Of a DNA stretch of 64,000 nt, positions 17,649 to 26,011 are shown piece by piece. The stretch lies in contig NZ_NPDQ01000001.1 of assembly GCF_002812125.1 (NCBI RefSeq), forward strand, positions 558,001 through 622,000. The letters are read 5' to 3'. A program made the position numbers and the translations under genes. The stretch comes from Leptospira brenneri. GTDB lineage: Bacteria; Spirochaetota; Leptospiria; Leptospirales; Leptospiraceae. Under the pieces are notes generated by a model, which was not told where the DNA came from, ran no database searches, and saw nothing but the letters and a program-made list of their open reading frames with translations. Position 1 is the first letter of the stretch, and the number at the start of each line of letters is the position of its first letter.

Positions 17649-18190
17649 TATTTTTTAGTTTAATCATTACTCTTAGTTTATTTTGCAAATCTAAAGACGA
17701 TGCAATCAAAGAAGAATGGAAACATTTATCTTTTGTTATGCCAGATGGGACTTCTCTTGGACCCAAGTTTTGGTCAGAAAAAAAATCCGTTTTGTATTTT
17801 GGGTTTTCTCACTGTCCTGATATGTGTCCACTGGCTCTAACAAATTTTGGTAGAGCCTCGCTCATTCTCGGTGAAAAGTCGAATCGTTTTCGGTTTATTT
17901 TTATCACTCTTGATCCGGAAAGAGATTCACCTGCTACATTAAAGAATTATATCGAAAACTTTCCTGGGAAAAATTTAACAGCTCTTTCTCCTAATGCAGA
18001 GTCTTTAACTAAACTTACCGATCTATTTGGAATTGTAAGAGAAAAAGTCGGAGATGGTAAAACATATAGAATTGATCATTCTAATTTTATTTATGTTTTA
18101 GATGAAAACTTGAATACCCTTGCTAATTTTCCTGGTGGTGTTTCTGCCAATGCTTTAGCTATTAAACTTAGGGAACTTGCGGAACTCTAG
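17630..18190 (+). CDS. SCO1/SenC-family copper chaperone lipoprotein
   Basis: A 186-residue thioredoxin-fold protein. TTG 17630 follows a G-rich ribosome site and overlaps the oxidase by 19 bp. A lipobox-like ...IITLSLFC places the lipid on Cys19. The copper site is Cys62-x3-Cys66 (SHCPDMCP) with the distal His in IDHSNFIYV. SCO proteins insert copper into the CuA centre of cytochrome oxidase or keep its thiols reduced; here the operon suggests service to the multicopper oxidase as well. Its end overlaps the convergent kinase gene by 23 bp. Confidence 0.88.
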   Translation: MDRRRIIFFSLIITLSLFCKSKDDAIKEEWKHLSFVMPDGTSLGPKFWSEKKSVLYFGFSHCPDMCPLALTNFGRASLILGEKSNRFRFIFITLDPERDSPATLKNYIENFPGKNLTALSPNAESLTKLTDLFGIVREKVGDGKTYRIDHSNFIYVLDENLNTLANFPGGVSANALAIKLRELAEL

Positions 18191-20096
18191 AAGTTAAAAT
18201 AATTTCAATTTCTGTTCGTGCACCTTCAGGAAAATTTCTCCTTACTTCAAAACTAAATTCTGAATAAAGGTTTTTTAATCTTTCTTTTATATTTCCGAGA
18301 GATCGTTCTAATAACTTTGTTTTGTCTGCGAGTAATTCTTCTGGAATTCCGATTCCATTATCGTAAACAACAAAACAAAAAACAGAATCTTTTATCATTT
18401 TTGCATGAATGAATAATTGAAAATGAAAATCTTCTTCCGCAGATCCGCGAAATCCATGTTTAAAAGAGTTTTCAATAATTGGTTGGAGAAGGAGTGGAGG
18501 TAAAATTACCGAAGAAAAATCTCCTGTTTTTTTAAAGTCAATTTGGATTGTGTCATAAAATCTTAGTTTTTGCAAATGAAGATAGTCTTGTAAAAAACTC
18601 CATTCTTCTTCAAACGGAATCCAGTCTCTGTCGGTTCTGTCTGAAATGAATCGATAATTATTAGCAAGACTTAAAATAGCATCAGCGATCAATTCTGGTT
18701 TAATTTTATGAAGAGCATGAATTGTATTTAGAGAATTGAATAAATAATGCGGATTCATTTTTGTTTGTAAGGATTTGAGTTGGCTTTCTTTCAGAGATTT
18801 TTCTGCTTTGAGTAAATCTTCTTTATAGAATTGAGCTTGTTGTCTGTTTGCAAATATGGCTCGTTCTAATGCAAAACCCTGTGAGATAACTCCGAATAAT
18901 ACTCCCCCCAAAGCAACTCGGTTAAAGCCAAATTGATCAGTAATGGAATAAGCCATTTCTATTATTACAAGTACTAAGGTGATACAAAATCCTATAAAGT
19001 GACCTTTTGCGACTGTGTTTCCAGCTTTCCATGCTATATACGATGCGAAAATTGGGCCTGAAATATTCATTAGGATAATAAAAACAATTAAGCCCATAAA
19101 AAAAGGAAGCATCTCAATGAGTAGTAGATACATAGAGTCTGATAATGATATACTTAACGTGAAAATCATTGAGCTTACTGCAAGAGCAATATTGATATAA
19201 ATTAATATAGGTAAAATTGGTATTTTAATATTCGGAAATAACCTACGTAAGCCAGATAACATAGGAATGAATATGAAATTACTTGAGATAACATTAAGAA
19301 TAATAAGAGGAGTTTGGTTTTCAAAAACATACAGCAGAAAACTATTGGAACTTAATCCGAAAATACCAAACAATAAACAAAATATAGCAAAATCTAAAAC
19401 TAAATCGTATCTTTTTTTGAATTCTATAAAATAAACTAATGCACATATCAAACCAATCATAAAAAAGAAAGCATGAATGAAGATAAATGTGAAATTGTTA
19501 ATCGCAAATTTTCGGAAAACTGCATCGCGGTTTCCTGCAATTTTTTCCATTACCGGTATAGCAAAAAGGAAACTTTTGTTATGATATAATCGAATATAAT
19601 AATATTCGCTTTCCTCTAATGGGATTTGGATCCAACTAAATTTTGATTCAAAGACTTTTGGGATAGATTTTGGATCATTAAAATCACCGAACTTAAAAAA
19701 ACTATGACCGGTATCAGTAAAAACTTCGAAAACAACTCCTTGGTGTTGCAGAAGTGCAAAAATTTCGGAATGATTTCCGAGGGAAAGAGCAGGGGCCCTG
19801 ACCCAAATAAATTCGCTATTTGCAATTTTAAGAAGTTCTTCCGTGCTAATCCAACCAGCACCAGATTGCCAAAATACTTTTTTCATTTTTGGGAAATCAA
19901 AATTCCCATCATCCATCGGAGGTATATCTCCGATAAAATAATCCGCATCTTCTGCAAAGGAATAGTTTACTATTGTTCTATCTTTGGGGCTAACAAAATT
20001 ATAAACGATCGTGGTTAGGGAAGCGATCAAAACAAGGATGAATATGCTAACTGATAAAAAGGGAGAATCAATAAATTTAGCAAATCCATCCTTCAT
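18168..20096 (-). CDS. LytS/YehU-type sensor histidine kinase with 7TM region
   Basis: A 642-residue membrane kinase. It has an N-terminal helix (about 12-35), an extracytoplasmic region (to about 190) and seven hydrophobic helices (about 200-400). A coiled linker leads to the His_kinase domain with MNPHYLFNSLNT (phospho-acceptor His450) and an ATPase domain with N-box IIENSFKHGF and G-box DNGIGIPEE. Such kinases pair with LytTR response regulators. None is adjacent, but a LytTR regulator lies about 6 kb upstream at the other end of the same-strand run, so the two probably form a split pair. It follows tonB by 10 bp. Confidence 0.85.
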   Translation of the reverse strand: MKDGFAKFIDSPFLSVSIFILVLIASLTTIVYNFVSPKDRTIVNYSFAEDADYFIGDIPPMDDGNFDFPKMKKVFWQSGAGWISTEELLKIANSEFIWVRAPALSLGNHSEIFALLQHQGVVFEVFTDTGHSFFKFGDFNDPKSIPKVFESKFSWIQIPLEESEYYYIRLYHNKSFLFAIPVMEKIAGNRDAVFRKFAINNFTFIFIHAFFFMIGLICALVYFIEFKKRYDLVLDFAIFCLLFGIFGLSSNSFLLYVFENQTPLIILNVISSNFIFIPMLSGLRRLFPNIKIPILPILIYINIALAVSSMIFTLSISLSDSMYLLLIEMLPFFMGLIVFIILMNISGPIFASYIAWKAGNTVAKGHFIGFCITLVLVIIEMAYSITDQFGFNRVALGGVLFGVISQGFALERAIFANRQQAQFYKEDLLKAEKSLKESQLKSLQTKMNPHYLFNSLNTIHALHKIKPELIADAILSLANNYRFISDRTDRDWIPFEEEWSFLQDYLHLQKLRFYDTIQIDFKKTGDFSSVILPPLLLQPIIENSFKHGFRGSAEEDFHFQLFIHAKMIKDSVFCFVVYDNGIGIPEELLADKTKLLERSLGNIKERLKNLYSEFSFEVRRNFPEGARTEIEIILTSRVPQVP

Positions 20097-20106
20097 TGGA
20101 AATATT

Positions 20107-20760
20107 TTAGTCTTCTAAGGAAAACAAAATAGGTAGTCTATGTGCCATTTTTTTAGGTTGTCCTTGCACATAACCCGGACTAAAGCGCACACGTTTGATG
20201 AGTTTCATCGCAGCTTCTTCAAATCCATAACCAACACGACCAGAAACAATTTTTGCAGATTGTAAGGTTCCGTCCTCATTTACCTGGACAAGAAGCACAA
20301 CTTGTTTTTCAACAATATTGGCAGCTTTGGCTTGAGGTGGAAAATATTCCCTTAAGTCAAAGTCAATGATCGCAGTCGGCATCTTGTCTCCGTTAAACGA
20401 AAAAAGATATCCATCTTTGTCCGTACCATTTCCAGAAAGTTGGTTGGGGTTGATGTCAGAGTTGTCGGGTTCATCCGCTTTATCTTTGTTACTACCTTCC
20501 ACCCATTCTTGTTTTTCGATAGGGGCTGGAGAGGATGTACCACCGATAAGTTCGGGAGGAATTTCTTCAAAACTAACGTCTACATCTTCAAAGTTAGATT
20601 CTTCGACAACTTCATCACCACGCATTTGACTTATCTTGTAACCAGCGTAAGTTGCGGTATGGACAAATAAACTAAAGATCAGACAAACATGAAATAGACG
20701 TTCTCTATTTTGTTTGATCGAAATTTTGAATAATTCCCATAACTCCGCGAAACGATTCAT
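20107..20760 (-). CDS. tonB: TonB-family energy transducer
   Basis: A 217-residue protein with one N-terminal membrane helix (about 22-42), an acidic and Pro-containing linker, and a TonB C-terminal domain (about 135-217) with EKQVVLLVQVNEDGTLQSAK and FEEAAMKLIKRVRFSPG. It would carry proton-motive energy from ExbBD to the outer-membrane receptor of the same operon. The linker is acidic (EEIPPELIGG, DKADEPDNSD), unlike the Pro-Lys-rich spacer of enteric TonB. Its start overlaps exbD by 4 bp. Confidence 0.88.
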   Translation of the reverse strand: MNRFAELWELFKISIKQNRERLFHVCLIFSLFVHTATYAGYKISQMRGDEVVEESNFEDVDVSFEEIPPELIGGTSSPAPIEKQEWVEGSNKDKADEPDNSDINPNQLSGNGTDKDGYLFSFNGDKMPTAIIDFDLREYFPPQAKAANIVEKQVVLLVQVNEDGTLQSAKIVSGRVGYGFEEAAMKLIKRVRFSPGYVQGQPKKMAHRLPILFSLED

Positions 20761-21158
20761 TTTTTTACACTGAGGGCAATTTTTGTAACACCCGCTTTTC
20801 GGATGATTCCCATCAGCTCCGTAATCTTTCCATAAGGGAGGCTTTCGTCGGCAGATAACGTTAAACGCATATTTGGTCTAATTTTTGCTTCTCTTTCAAG
20901 GTTGCGAACTAAACCAGAAACGTCGGTATCTTTCCCTTCTAGCAGAAGGGCACCTGTTTTGGTGATTGCAACTTGAACTGATTCTGCAACGTTCGGATCA
21001 GCCGCCTGCACTTTTGGTAAATTGATATTTAAACTTTCTTTTTTTAGAAAGTTTGCCGTTACCATGAAGATGACAAGAAGGACTAAAATCACATCCACCA
21101 TGGGTGTGATATTTATACTTCCAATTTCTTCGTCTTGAGAACCTGATGCACCAGCCAT
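20757..21158 (-). CDS. exbD: ExbD/TolR-family biopolymer transport protein
   Basis: A 133-residue protein with one membrane helix (about 18-40) that contains the functional Asp in ITPMVDVILVLLVIF, then a periplasmic ExbD domain. With ExbB it forms the proton channel that powers TonB. It lies 2 bp after exbB and overlaps tonB by 4 bp, so the three are a tight translational unit. Confidence 0.92.
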   Translation of the reverse strand: MAGASGSQDEEIGSINITPMVDVILVLLVIFMVTANFLKKESLNINLPKVQAADPNVAESVQVAITKTGALLLEGKDTDVSGLVRNLEREAKIRPNMRLTLSADESLPYGKITELMGIIRKAGVTKIALSVKK

Positions 21159-21160
21159 AA

Positions 21161-21775
21161 TTATACCTTTGTCTTATTCATTTGATAAGAGAGCAGTTCT
21201 TTTTTCAGAATTTCTAAATTCTGTAAAATCACCTTTGACTTTCTAGAAAAATAATTGTTTGCCATTACCACCGGAATCGCCACTGCAAGACCTGCCGCTG
21301 TTGCCAGTAGAGCCGTAGAGATGGAACGCATCACCACTTCTGCTCCAGAACTTCCTAAAGTCCCCAAACCGTAGAAGGCTTTGATGACACCAAGAACAGT
21401 TCCTAATAACCCAATAAAAGGAGCGTTGTTACCTAATGTGTTTAAAATGGGTAACCGTTTTTCTAGTTCCAATTTTTCAGAAAGAATTTGGCCATCTAAA
21501 CTTTCATCAAGTCCTCTTCTTCCCAATTTTAGTTGTTTCAGAGCAAATTGAAGGAATCTAGTGTAGATGGATTCTTCGCCTGCATCTGTTTTCCAATGAA
21601 TCTCTGGTTCTTCTTGTAGTGAAGTTCTAACCTCATTTAGGTAGTCTTCGTTTTTTTTACCTAAAGATTTTTTATAATAAATTAATCTCTCTGAAAATAC
21701 AGCCAGTGCGATCACACTTGCAATTCCCATCGCAATAAAGATTAACTCTTCGCCTATTTCTACATACTCTTGCAT
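21161..21775 (-). CDS. exbB: ExbB/TolQ-family proton channel protein
   Basis: A 204-residue protein with three membrane helices: about 8-30, and a pair around LGNNAPFIGLLGTVLGVIKA and STALLATAAGLAVAIPVVMA. I chose ATG 21775 (MQEYVEIGEE) because GGAG stands just before it and the upstream lipoprotein stops one base earlier; an in-frame extension to 21856 would overlap that gene and has no function I can see. It partners ExbD and TonB in the same operon. Confidence 0.9.
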   Translation of the reverse strand: MQEYVEIGEELIFIAMGIASVIALAVFSERLIYYKKSLGKKNEDYLNEVRTSLQEEPEIHWKTDAGEESIYTRFLQFALKQLKLGRRGLDESLDGQILSEKLELEKRLPILNTLGNNAPFIGLLGTVLGVIKAFYGLGTLGSSGAEVVMRSISTALLATAAGLAVAIPVVMANNYFSRKSKVILQNLEILKKELLSYQMNKTKV

Positions 21776-21776
21776 A

Positions 21777-22280
21777 CTATTCTCCGTTTTGAATGTTATT
21801 AAATAATAAAAATAATGGAATTTGCTCTGTGCTAATTTGGTTATTTGTTGTTGCAAAACAAGATCTCAAACAAGAAATAACAGAACTACCAGTCAAACTA
21901 GATTCTACCAGCGCAGGGATTGTTGACTGCGTACAAACTCCTGAATTGGTTTTTGATTTCCAATCGATCACTTGACAATTGAAAGCACAGGTTTGTGCAA
22001 TCCCTGACATATTTTTATAAGCAGAGTTTTCAATCATTGTCTGACAAGTGATCGTTTTTACAGCAGATGATGTTTCTGTGAATGTGCCACCAACAGCCGC
22101 ATGATATGCCTTGAAACATAAATCTTTGTTTGTGATGATTGATTCACATGTTTCTTGTGGTGCATTTGCTGTTGTTAGATATTGTAATAGTAAAGTTTCT
22201 TTATAGGCGTCTTCAAACTTTTTAGATTCTGAACAAAAGAAACCTAATGAGAGGCTACAAATAAGAATCAAATTTTTCAT
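21777..22280 (-). CDS. Cys-rich lipoprotein of the TonB operon
   Basis: A 167-residue protein of unknown family. The signal (MKNLILICSLSLGFFC) ends at Cys16, followed by SESKK. The mature part contains at least eight further Cys, many in pairs suited to disulphides (CESI...LCFKAY, CAFNCQVIDW, CLRSCFATT). It starts in a TAATG overlap with the receptor gene and ends one base before exbB, so it is made in step with both. It may be a surface or periplasmic accessory that binds the substrate; this is inference. Confidence 0.78.
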   Translation of the reverse strand: MKNLILICSLSLGFFCSESKKFEDAYKETLLLQYLTTANAPQETCESIITNKDLCFKAYHAAVGGTFTETSSAVKTITCQTMIENSAYKNMSGIAQTCAFNCQVIDWKSKTNSGVCTQSTIPALVESSLTGSSVISCLRSCFATTNNQISTEQIPLFLLFNNIQNGE

Positions 22281-24796
22281 TAGAAATGTACCTCCATACC
22301 AACGTTAAAGAAAGGAATTACGGTTCCACCTGGGAGTTCTAATGTTCCGAAGGTATCGTTTTCTCTTGGGTTTGTTGCAGAGAATGGTCTTGAATTGTCA
22401 AAATCATAACCATTTTTGTTTTTCCTCATGTAAAGGTTTACGATTTCTAAATACCAGTTTAAGTAACCCCAAGAATAGTTTTCGAATATATCAAAGCGAA
22501 TGTCAAACCTGTGGAAGTCAGTTCCACGTTTCACATATCCATACTGAGGTGAATTCGGATTATTAGAATACTGAGGGTTCCAGAATGTTAGTCCATTTAA
22601 CGGGTTAGAAAATTGACCGCCATCATCACCAACGACTGGCCTAGAAGGCACAGATGTTAAATAACTCCAACGAGCACCAATTTGATAACCTTCGCTCACT
22701 CTCCAACCATAAATAACGTTTGCGACATGAGTTCTATCCCATGGTGCTAGTTGTTCTTTTGAGTTAGGGAAATAAGCTGCTAAAATTTTTCTCTCAATCG
22801 CACCAACTTGTGAATTATCCCCTTCGTAAATCTGGTATATATTTGTGTTTTGAAAGGATTGTGACCATGTATAGGAAACCCAACCAAACCAGTCTCTTGT
22901 ACCAGGGCGTGCATTTTTTCGGATAAGAAGTTCGTATCCATGTGACCATCCAGTTGCTCTGTTTGAATAATTTAACGGACGATTGGCGACAATCGGTTGT
23001 GTTAACCATTGTCCTTTATCTGGATTTAATCCTACTGGAGTGGACGCATAAGGATCATCAATAATGGTATCAGTAAACTGATTTTTAAATACCTCCATTT
23101 TGACTTGCCAAACTTGATCAATTTTTTGTTCAATCCCGGCACTGACTTTTCTAGCTCTTTCAAATCTTAAGTCAGGGTTTCCAGTTTCTTTATTAAAGTT
23201 TGTTGTGAGAGGAAATCTTGAAACATCTCCACCACTTCCATAAAAAGTTAATCCTTGTCCCACTTCTGGGAATGTATAGGATGCTGTGGCTCTTGGAGTT
23301 AAAGCTCCATTTCCGGTGATTTGAACATAGTCATAACGCGCACCTGGTTCAAATACAAAGTTTCCATATTTGAAATGCAAAGTTGTATAGGCATTGTAAT
23401 AAGGTGTGTTCCCTTGAACATTCAGTGGGCGACCAACAAAATCAGGGTTTGCCGTATTGTAAGGGTTAGGTGCAGGATTACTTGGGTCTCTGAGTGCTAC
23501 TTCCGTTCCGTAATCTCTAAAGGAAAACTTTCTAACTTCCGTTCCAAAATCTATTTTTAAAAATCTCGTAGCAGTCCAGTAGGCATCTTGACGAACACCT
23601 ACATAACTTCCCCTTTGGTATTGTTTTCCCTGGATCGTTCCAAAACCAACATTGTATTCACCAATTGGATCAAAGTTAATGAGCGTAATACGGTTCTGAA
23701 ATTTGTCACCTGGAATCCAGGTATACCGAAGTGCAGTCGTGCGAAAACTTTGACCAAAGTTAATGTTAGCTCCTCCTGCAACCGCCAATGGTGATGATGT
23801 TGGATCATTAACGGGTTTGCTCGAAAGATTGATCGCAAAGTTATCTTGAGCAGTTAAGTTATAAAACGCAATCTGATGTTCTGGGGTAAAGTTGTGAACG
23901 TATTTGATTTGTGAGTCATTGTAACGTGGAAGACGAATCCCTTCCGGCAACAAACCCGTTGCACCCAATGTTTTGTCTAAGTAACCAAGTTTACCAGCGA
24001 TGGCAAGATATCCTTTACCACCTGAAGTAGGAGTCGCAGCATAAGCAGTGGTGTTCCATAAGGATACTTGAAAGGCTCCTTTTGTTTTTTGGACAGAATC
24101 AATGGTTTCAATTTCAACGATACCGCCTGTCGCATTATTAAAGTTTGCAGGATAGGCACCAGAATATAAGTCGATTGATTTAATTAAGTCATTATGAATG
24201 ACCGATGTCAATCCATCTAAGTGAAACGGATATAAGATTGGGAGGTCGTCATAAAGATAGGTGTTTGCATTGGGATTGGCACCACGTACGATAATTCCGT
24301 TCGCTCCACCGCCAAACCCGATACTTGGAATGACTCCAGGAAGAGTTTCCAATGCGCGGAGAGCTTCTCCGAAAGTTCCCGGCATCCTTTTGATTTCTTC
24401 GTAACGAACTTTTGTTCTTGAGGCAATTGTCTTTTCTCTTTCGCCTTCGACTACGATCCCTGTTCTAGGGGCACTTGCCTTTTTTTCTGTATAGATGGTT
24501 CTATCTTCATCAGTGGAACCAACAGAAATTTTCAGTTCTTGAATTCCCGTATCACGTAACAGACGTAAGGTGTATTCACCGGCTGAAGGAAAGTCTAAAG
24601 TTATATTTCCTTCGGCATCAGTTTGTGCGAATTTTTTGGTTTCAAAAATTAAAACCGATAAATTCTTCTCTGCGATCTCTTTTTTTGGATTGATTAGTTT
24701 GGCACGAATGCTCACTGCCAAAATTGGGGATCCAAAACAAAAAAGAAAAATCCCAAATAAGAAATGACTATTTAATTTGAGTTTTGCTGATTTCAT
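22280..24796 (-). CDS. TonB-dependent outer-membrane receptor
   Basis: An 838-residue receptor. Signal peptide to about residue 28, then a carboxypeptidase-regulatory-like beta domain (about 30-105, DAEGNITLDFPSAGEYTLRL), a plug (about 120-240, with MPGTFGEALRALETLPGVIP and GIIVRGANPNANTYLYDDLP) and a barrel to a C-terminal Phe (FNVGMEVHF). The added N-terminal beta domain is common in receptors for complex ligands. Metal ligand motifs are not obvious. Its operon carries exbB, exbD, tonB and four small lipoproteins, implying a dedicated uptake system; the substrate is unknown. Confidence 0.88.
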   Translation of the reverse strand: MKSAKLKLNSHFLFGIFLFCFGSPILAVSIRAKLINPKKEIAEKNLSVLIFETKKFAQTDAEGNITLDFPSAGEYTLRLLRDTGIQELKISVGSTDEDRTIYTEKKASAPRTGIVVEGEREKTIASRTKVRYEEIKRMPGTFGEALRALETLPGVIPSIGFGGGANGIIVRGANPNANTYLYDDLPILYPFHLDGLTSVIHNDLIKSIDLYSGAYPANFNNATGGIVEIETIDSVQKTKGAFQVSLWNTTAYAATPTSGGKGYLAIAGKLGYLDKTLGATGLLPEGIRLPRYNDSQIKYVHNFTPEHQIAFYNLTAQDNFAINLSSKPVNDPTSSPLAVAGGANINFGQSFRTTALRYTWIPGDKFQNRITLINFDPIGEYNVGFGTIQGKQYQRGSYVGVRQDAYWTATRFLKIDFGTEVRKFSFRDYGTEVALRDPSNPAPNPYNTANPDFVGRPLNVQGNTPYYNAYTTLHFKYGNFVFEPGARYDYVQITGNGALTPRATASYTFPEVGQGLTFYGSGGDVSRFPLTTNFNKETGNPDLRFERARKVSAGIEQKIDQVWQVKMEVFKNQFTDTIIDDPYASTPVGLNPDKGQWLTQPIVANRPLNYSNRATGWSHGYELLIRKNARPGTRDWFGWVSYTWSQSFQNTNIYQIYEGDNSQVGAIERKILAAYFPNSKEQLAPWDRTHVANVIYGWRVSEGYQIGARWSYLTSVPSRPVVGDDGGQFSNPLNGLTFWNPQYSNNPNSPQYGYVKRGTDFHRFDIRFDIFENYSWGYLNWYLEIVNLYMRKNKNGYDFDNSRPFSATNPRENDTFGTLELPGGTVIPFFNVGMEVHF

Positions 24797-25109
24797 TGAA
24801 GTTTAAATACCAGGGAATATCTCCCGTTTCTTGTTCGAGGTAAATGAGGGTGCAAGGTAAGGGATATCCTAGAAACGGACATTCCGTACGGGTAATTGCA
24901 ATCGTACACAAATCTAAGTTTCTTTTGATTGGTTTGGTAACGATGACGAGTGGTGGATTGGGAATAGGATTTCCACATTTTTCCGAAGCAAACTTTGCGG
25001 CTGAATACACTTGGCTTTGTGCATCATTTGTATCCACACGATCCACTGTTGCCCCACAGTTAAAAGTGAGACAAATCGTGAGTAAAAAGATAAATTTTTG
25101 AACTTTCAT
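24768..25109 (-). CDS. Small lipoprotein, unknown family
   Basis: A 113-residue protein with signal MKVQKFIFLLTICLTFNC (lipid Cys18). The mature chain has four more Cys (EKCGN, DLCTI, TECPF, LPCTL) that could form two disulphides. Its 3' end overlaps the receptor gene by 29 bp, so translation is probably coupled. Similar Cys use in the 21777 lipoprotein hints at a related extracytoplasmic role. No recognised domain. Confidence 0.72.
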   Translation of the reverse strand: MKVQKFIFLLTICLTFNCGATVDRVDTNDAQSQVYSAAKFASEKCGNPIPNPPLVIVTKPIKRNLDLCTIAITRTECPFLGYPLPCTLIYLEQETGDIPWYLNFNEISKTQIK

Positions 25110-25513
25110 TTTTTACCTTTTGCTCCTGTGGCTTCTGCTTCCTCTACTTGTCCAACGACATCTGCAGTTACATTCACAACAGTGACGAGGCCGAGTGGAA
25201 AGTAAGGTTTGTCTTCTCTTTGAATTTTGATATTAATCAGAGTTTTGCCAGTTGGATATTTTTCCAAAATTTGACTCATCGCTAGCTCTACGTTAGGTGC
25301 TTTTGTCACAGGAAACATACCTAGCAAATAAAAAGCAGAATCTTGGCCTTTCCCTTTCCCAAGAATTTTATAATCTGTGGAGCGAACCACAGTTGCGGAA
25401 TCAAATAGATAAATATCCTTAGGAATGTGAGAACCAATACATCCCATAGCCATGATAGAGGCGGACAAAAAACCTATAAAAATTTTAAGAATGGCAGTTT
25501 TCATTTTGGACAC
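25106..25513 (-). CDS. Small lipoprotein, paralogue of the next gene upstream
   Basis: A 135-residue protein with signal MKTAILKIFIGFLSASIMAM and lipid Cys (MGCIGS, Cys25). It has a short alpha/beta domain: DSAFYLLGMFPVTKAPNVEL then GKTLINIKIQREDKPYFPLG. The gene at 25513 has the same layout (DLLVIGFPITEPPVTDLYER then DALVNIRYWNDKSFFGPL), so the two look like diverged duplicates. It overlaps its neighbours by 1-4 bp in the operon. Function unknown. Confidence 0.72.
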   Translation of the reverse strand: MSKMKTAILKIFIGFLSASIMAMGCIGSHIPKDIYLFDSATVVRSTDYKILGKGKGQDSAFYLLGMFPVTKAPNVELAMSQILEKYPTGKTLINIKIQREDKPYFPLGLVTVVNVTADVVGQVEEAEATGAKGKK

Positions 25514-25884
25514 TACTTTTTGCTCTTAGTGGTTGACTGAGATGGAAAACGAACTAAATCACCTTTGACGCTAAATCTATAGCGAGTGAGTGGGCCAAAA
25601 AAGGATTTATCATTCCAGTAACGGATGTTAACGAGTGCATCTCCGGATTCTTCTTCCATAATTCTTTCGTAAAGATCGGTGACAGGTGGCTCGGTAATTG
25701 GGAAACCAATCACAAGAAGGTCAACGGCATACCATGTAAATATTTTCTCTACAGTTTTTGTAGTTTCGTAGGGAGTGTTTGGGATTGGTTTGTTACTGGT
25801 GGCGATTCCAACGGAGGAAGAGGCACAATTAACTAATACAATAGAGAAAATAAAGATCGTTGTTATTTTGATAAGATGTTTCAT
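25513..25884 (-). CDS. Small lipoprotein, first gene of the TonB receptor operon
   Basis: A 123-residue protein with signal MKHLIKITTIFIFSIVLVNC (lipid Cys20). The central FTWYAVDLLVIGFPITEPP and later ALVNIRYWNDKSFFGPLTRY resemble a short TRL-like outer-membrane-associated fold, and the same pattern recurs in the following gene. The candidate operon promoter at 25941-25983 lies about 60 bp upstream. No catalytic motif seen. Confidence 0.72.
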   Translation of the reverse strand: MKHLIKITTIFIFSIVLVNCASSSVGIATSNKPIPNTPYETTKTVEKIFTWYAVDLLVIGFPITEPPVTDLYERIMEEESGDALVNIRYWNDKSFFGPLTRYRFSVKGDLVRFPSQSTTKSKK

Positions 25885-25940
25885 GAGATGGACTCCGTTC
25901 GTATCTAGATTCCATTTCTTGGGATTTGGTCAATGGAATA

Positions 25941-25983
25941 ATTATACTAACGCTCATTAACTACCTATCTTGGAATGAACGCT
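25941..25983 (-). promoter_or_regulatory. Candidate LytTR-activated promoter of the TonB operon
   Basis: On the minus strand TATAAT (25946-25941) has a poor -35 (GATAGG) at 17-bp spacing, as in activator-dependent promoters. Two near-identical words, AGCGTTCAT (25983-25975) and AGCGTTAGT (25954-25946), each match the LytTR half-site pattern at 8 of 9 positions; a weaker GTAGTTAAT lies between them. Starts are 19 and 10 bp apart, not the classic 21-22. Confidence 0.4.
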
Positions 25984-26011
25984 ACATATTCAGGAGTGAA
26001 ATAGAAATGGA

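Noticed and set aside
14259..18190. Nitrous oxide reductase (nos) cluster
   Set aside because: Only a NosD-like beta-helix is present; no NosZ, NosF or NosY homologue appears.
21776..21856. Longer ExbB start
   Set aside because: It would extend into the upstream lipoprotein gene; ATG 21775 has a GGAG site and the family's normal N-terminus.
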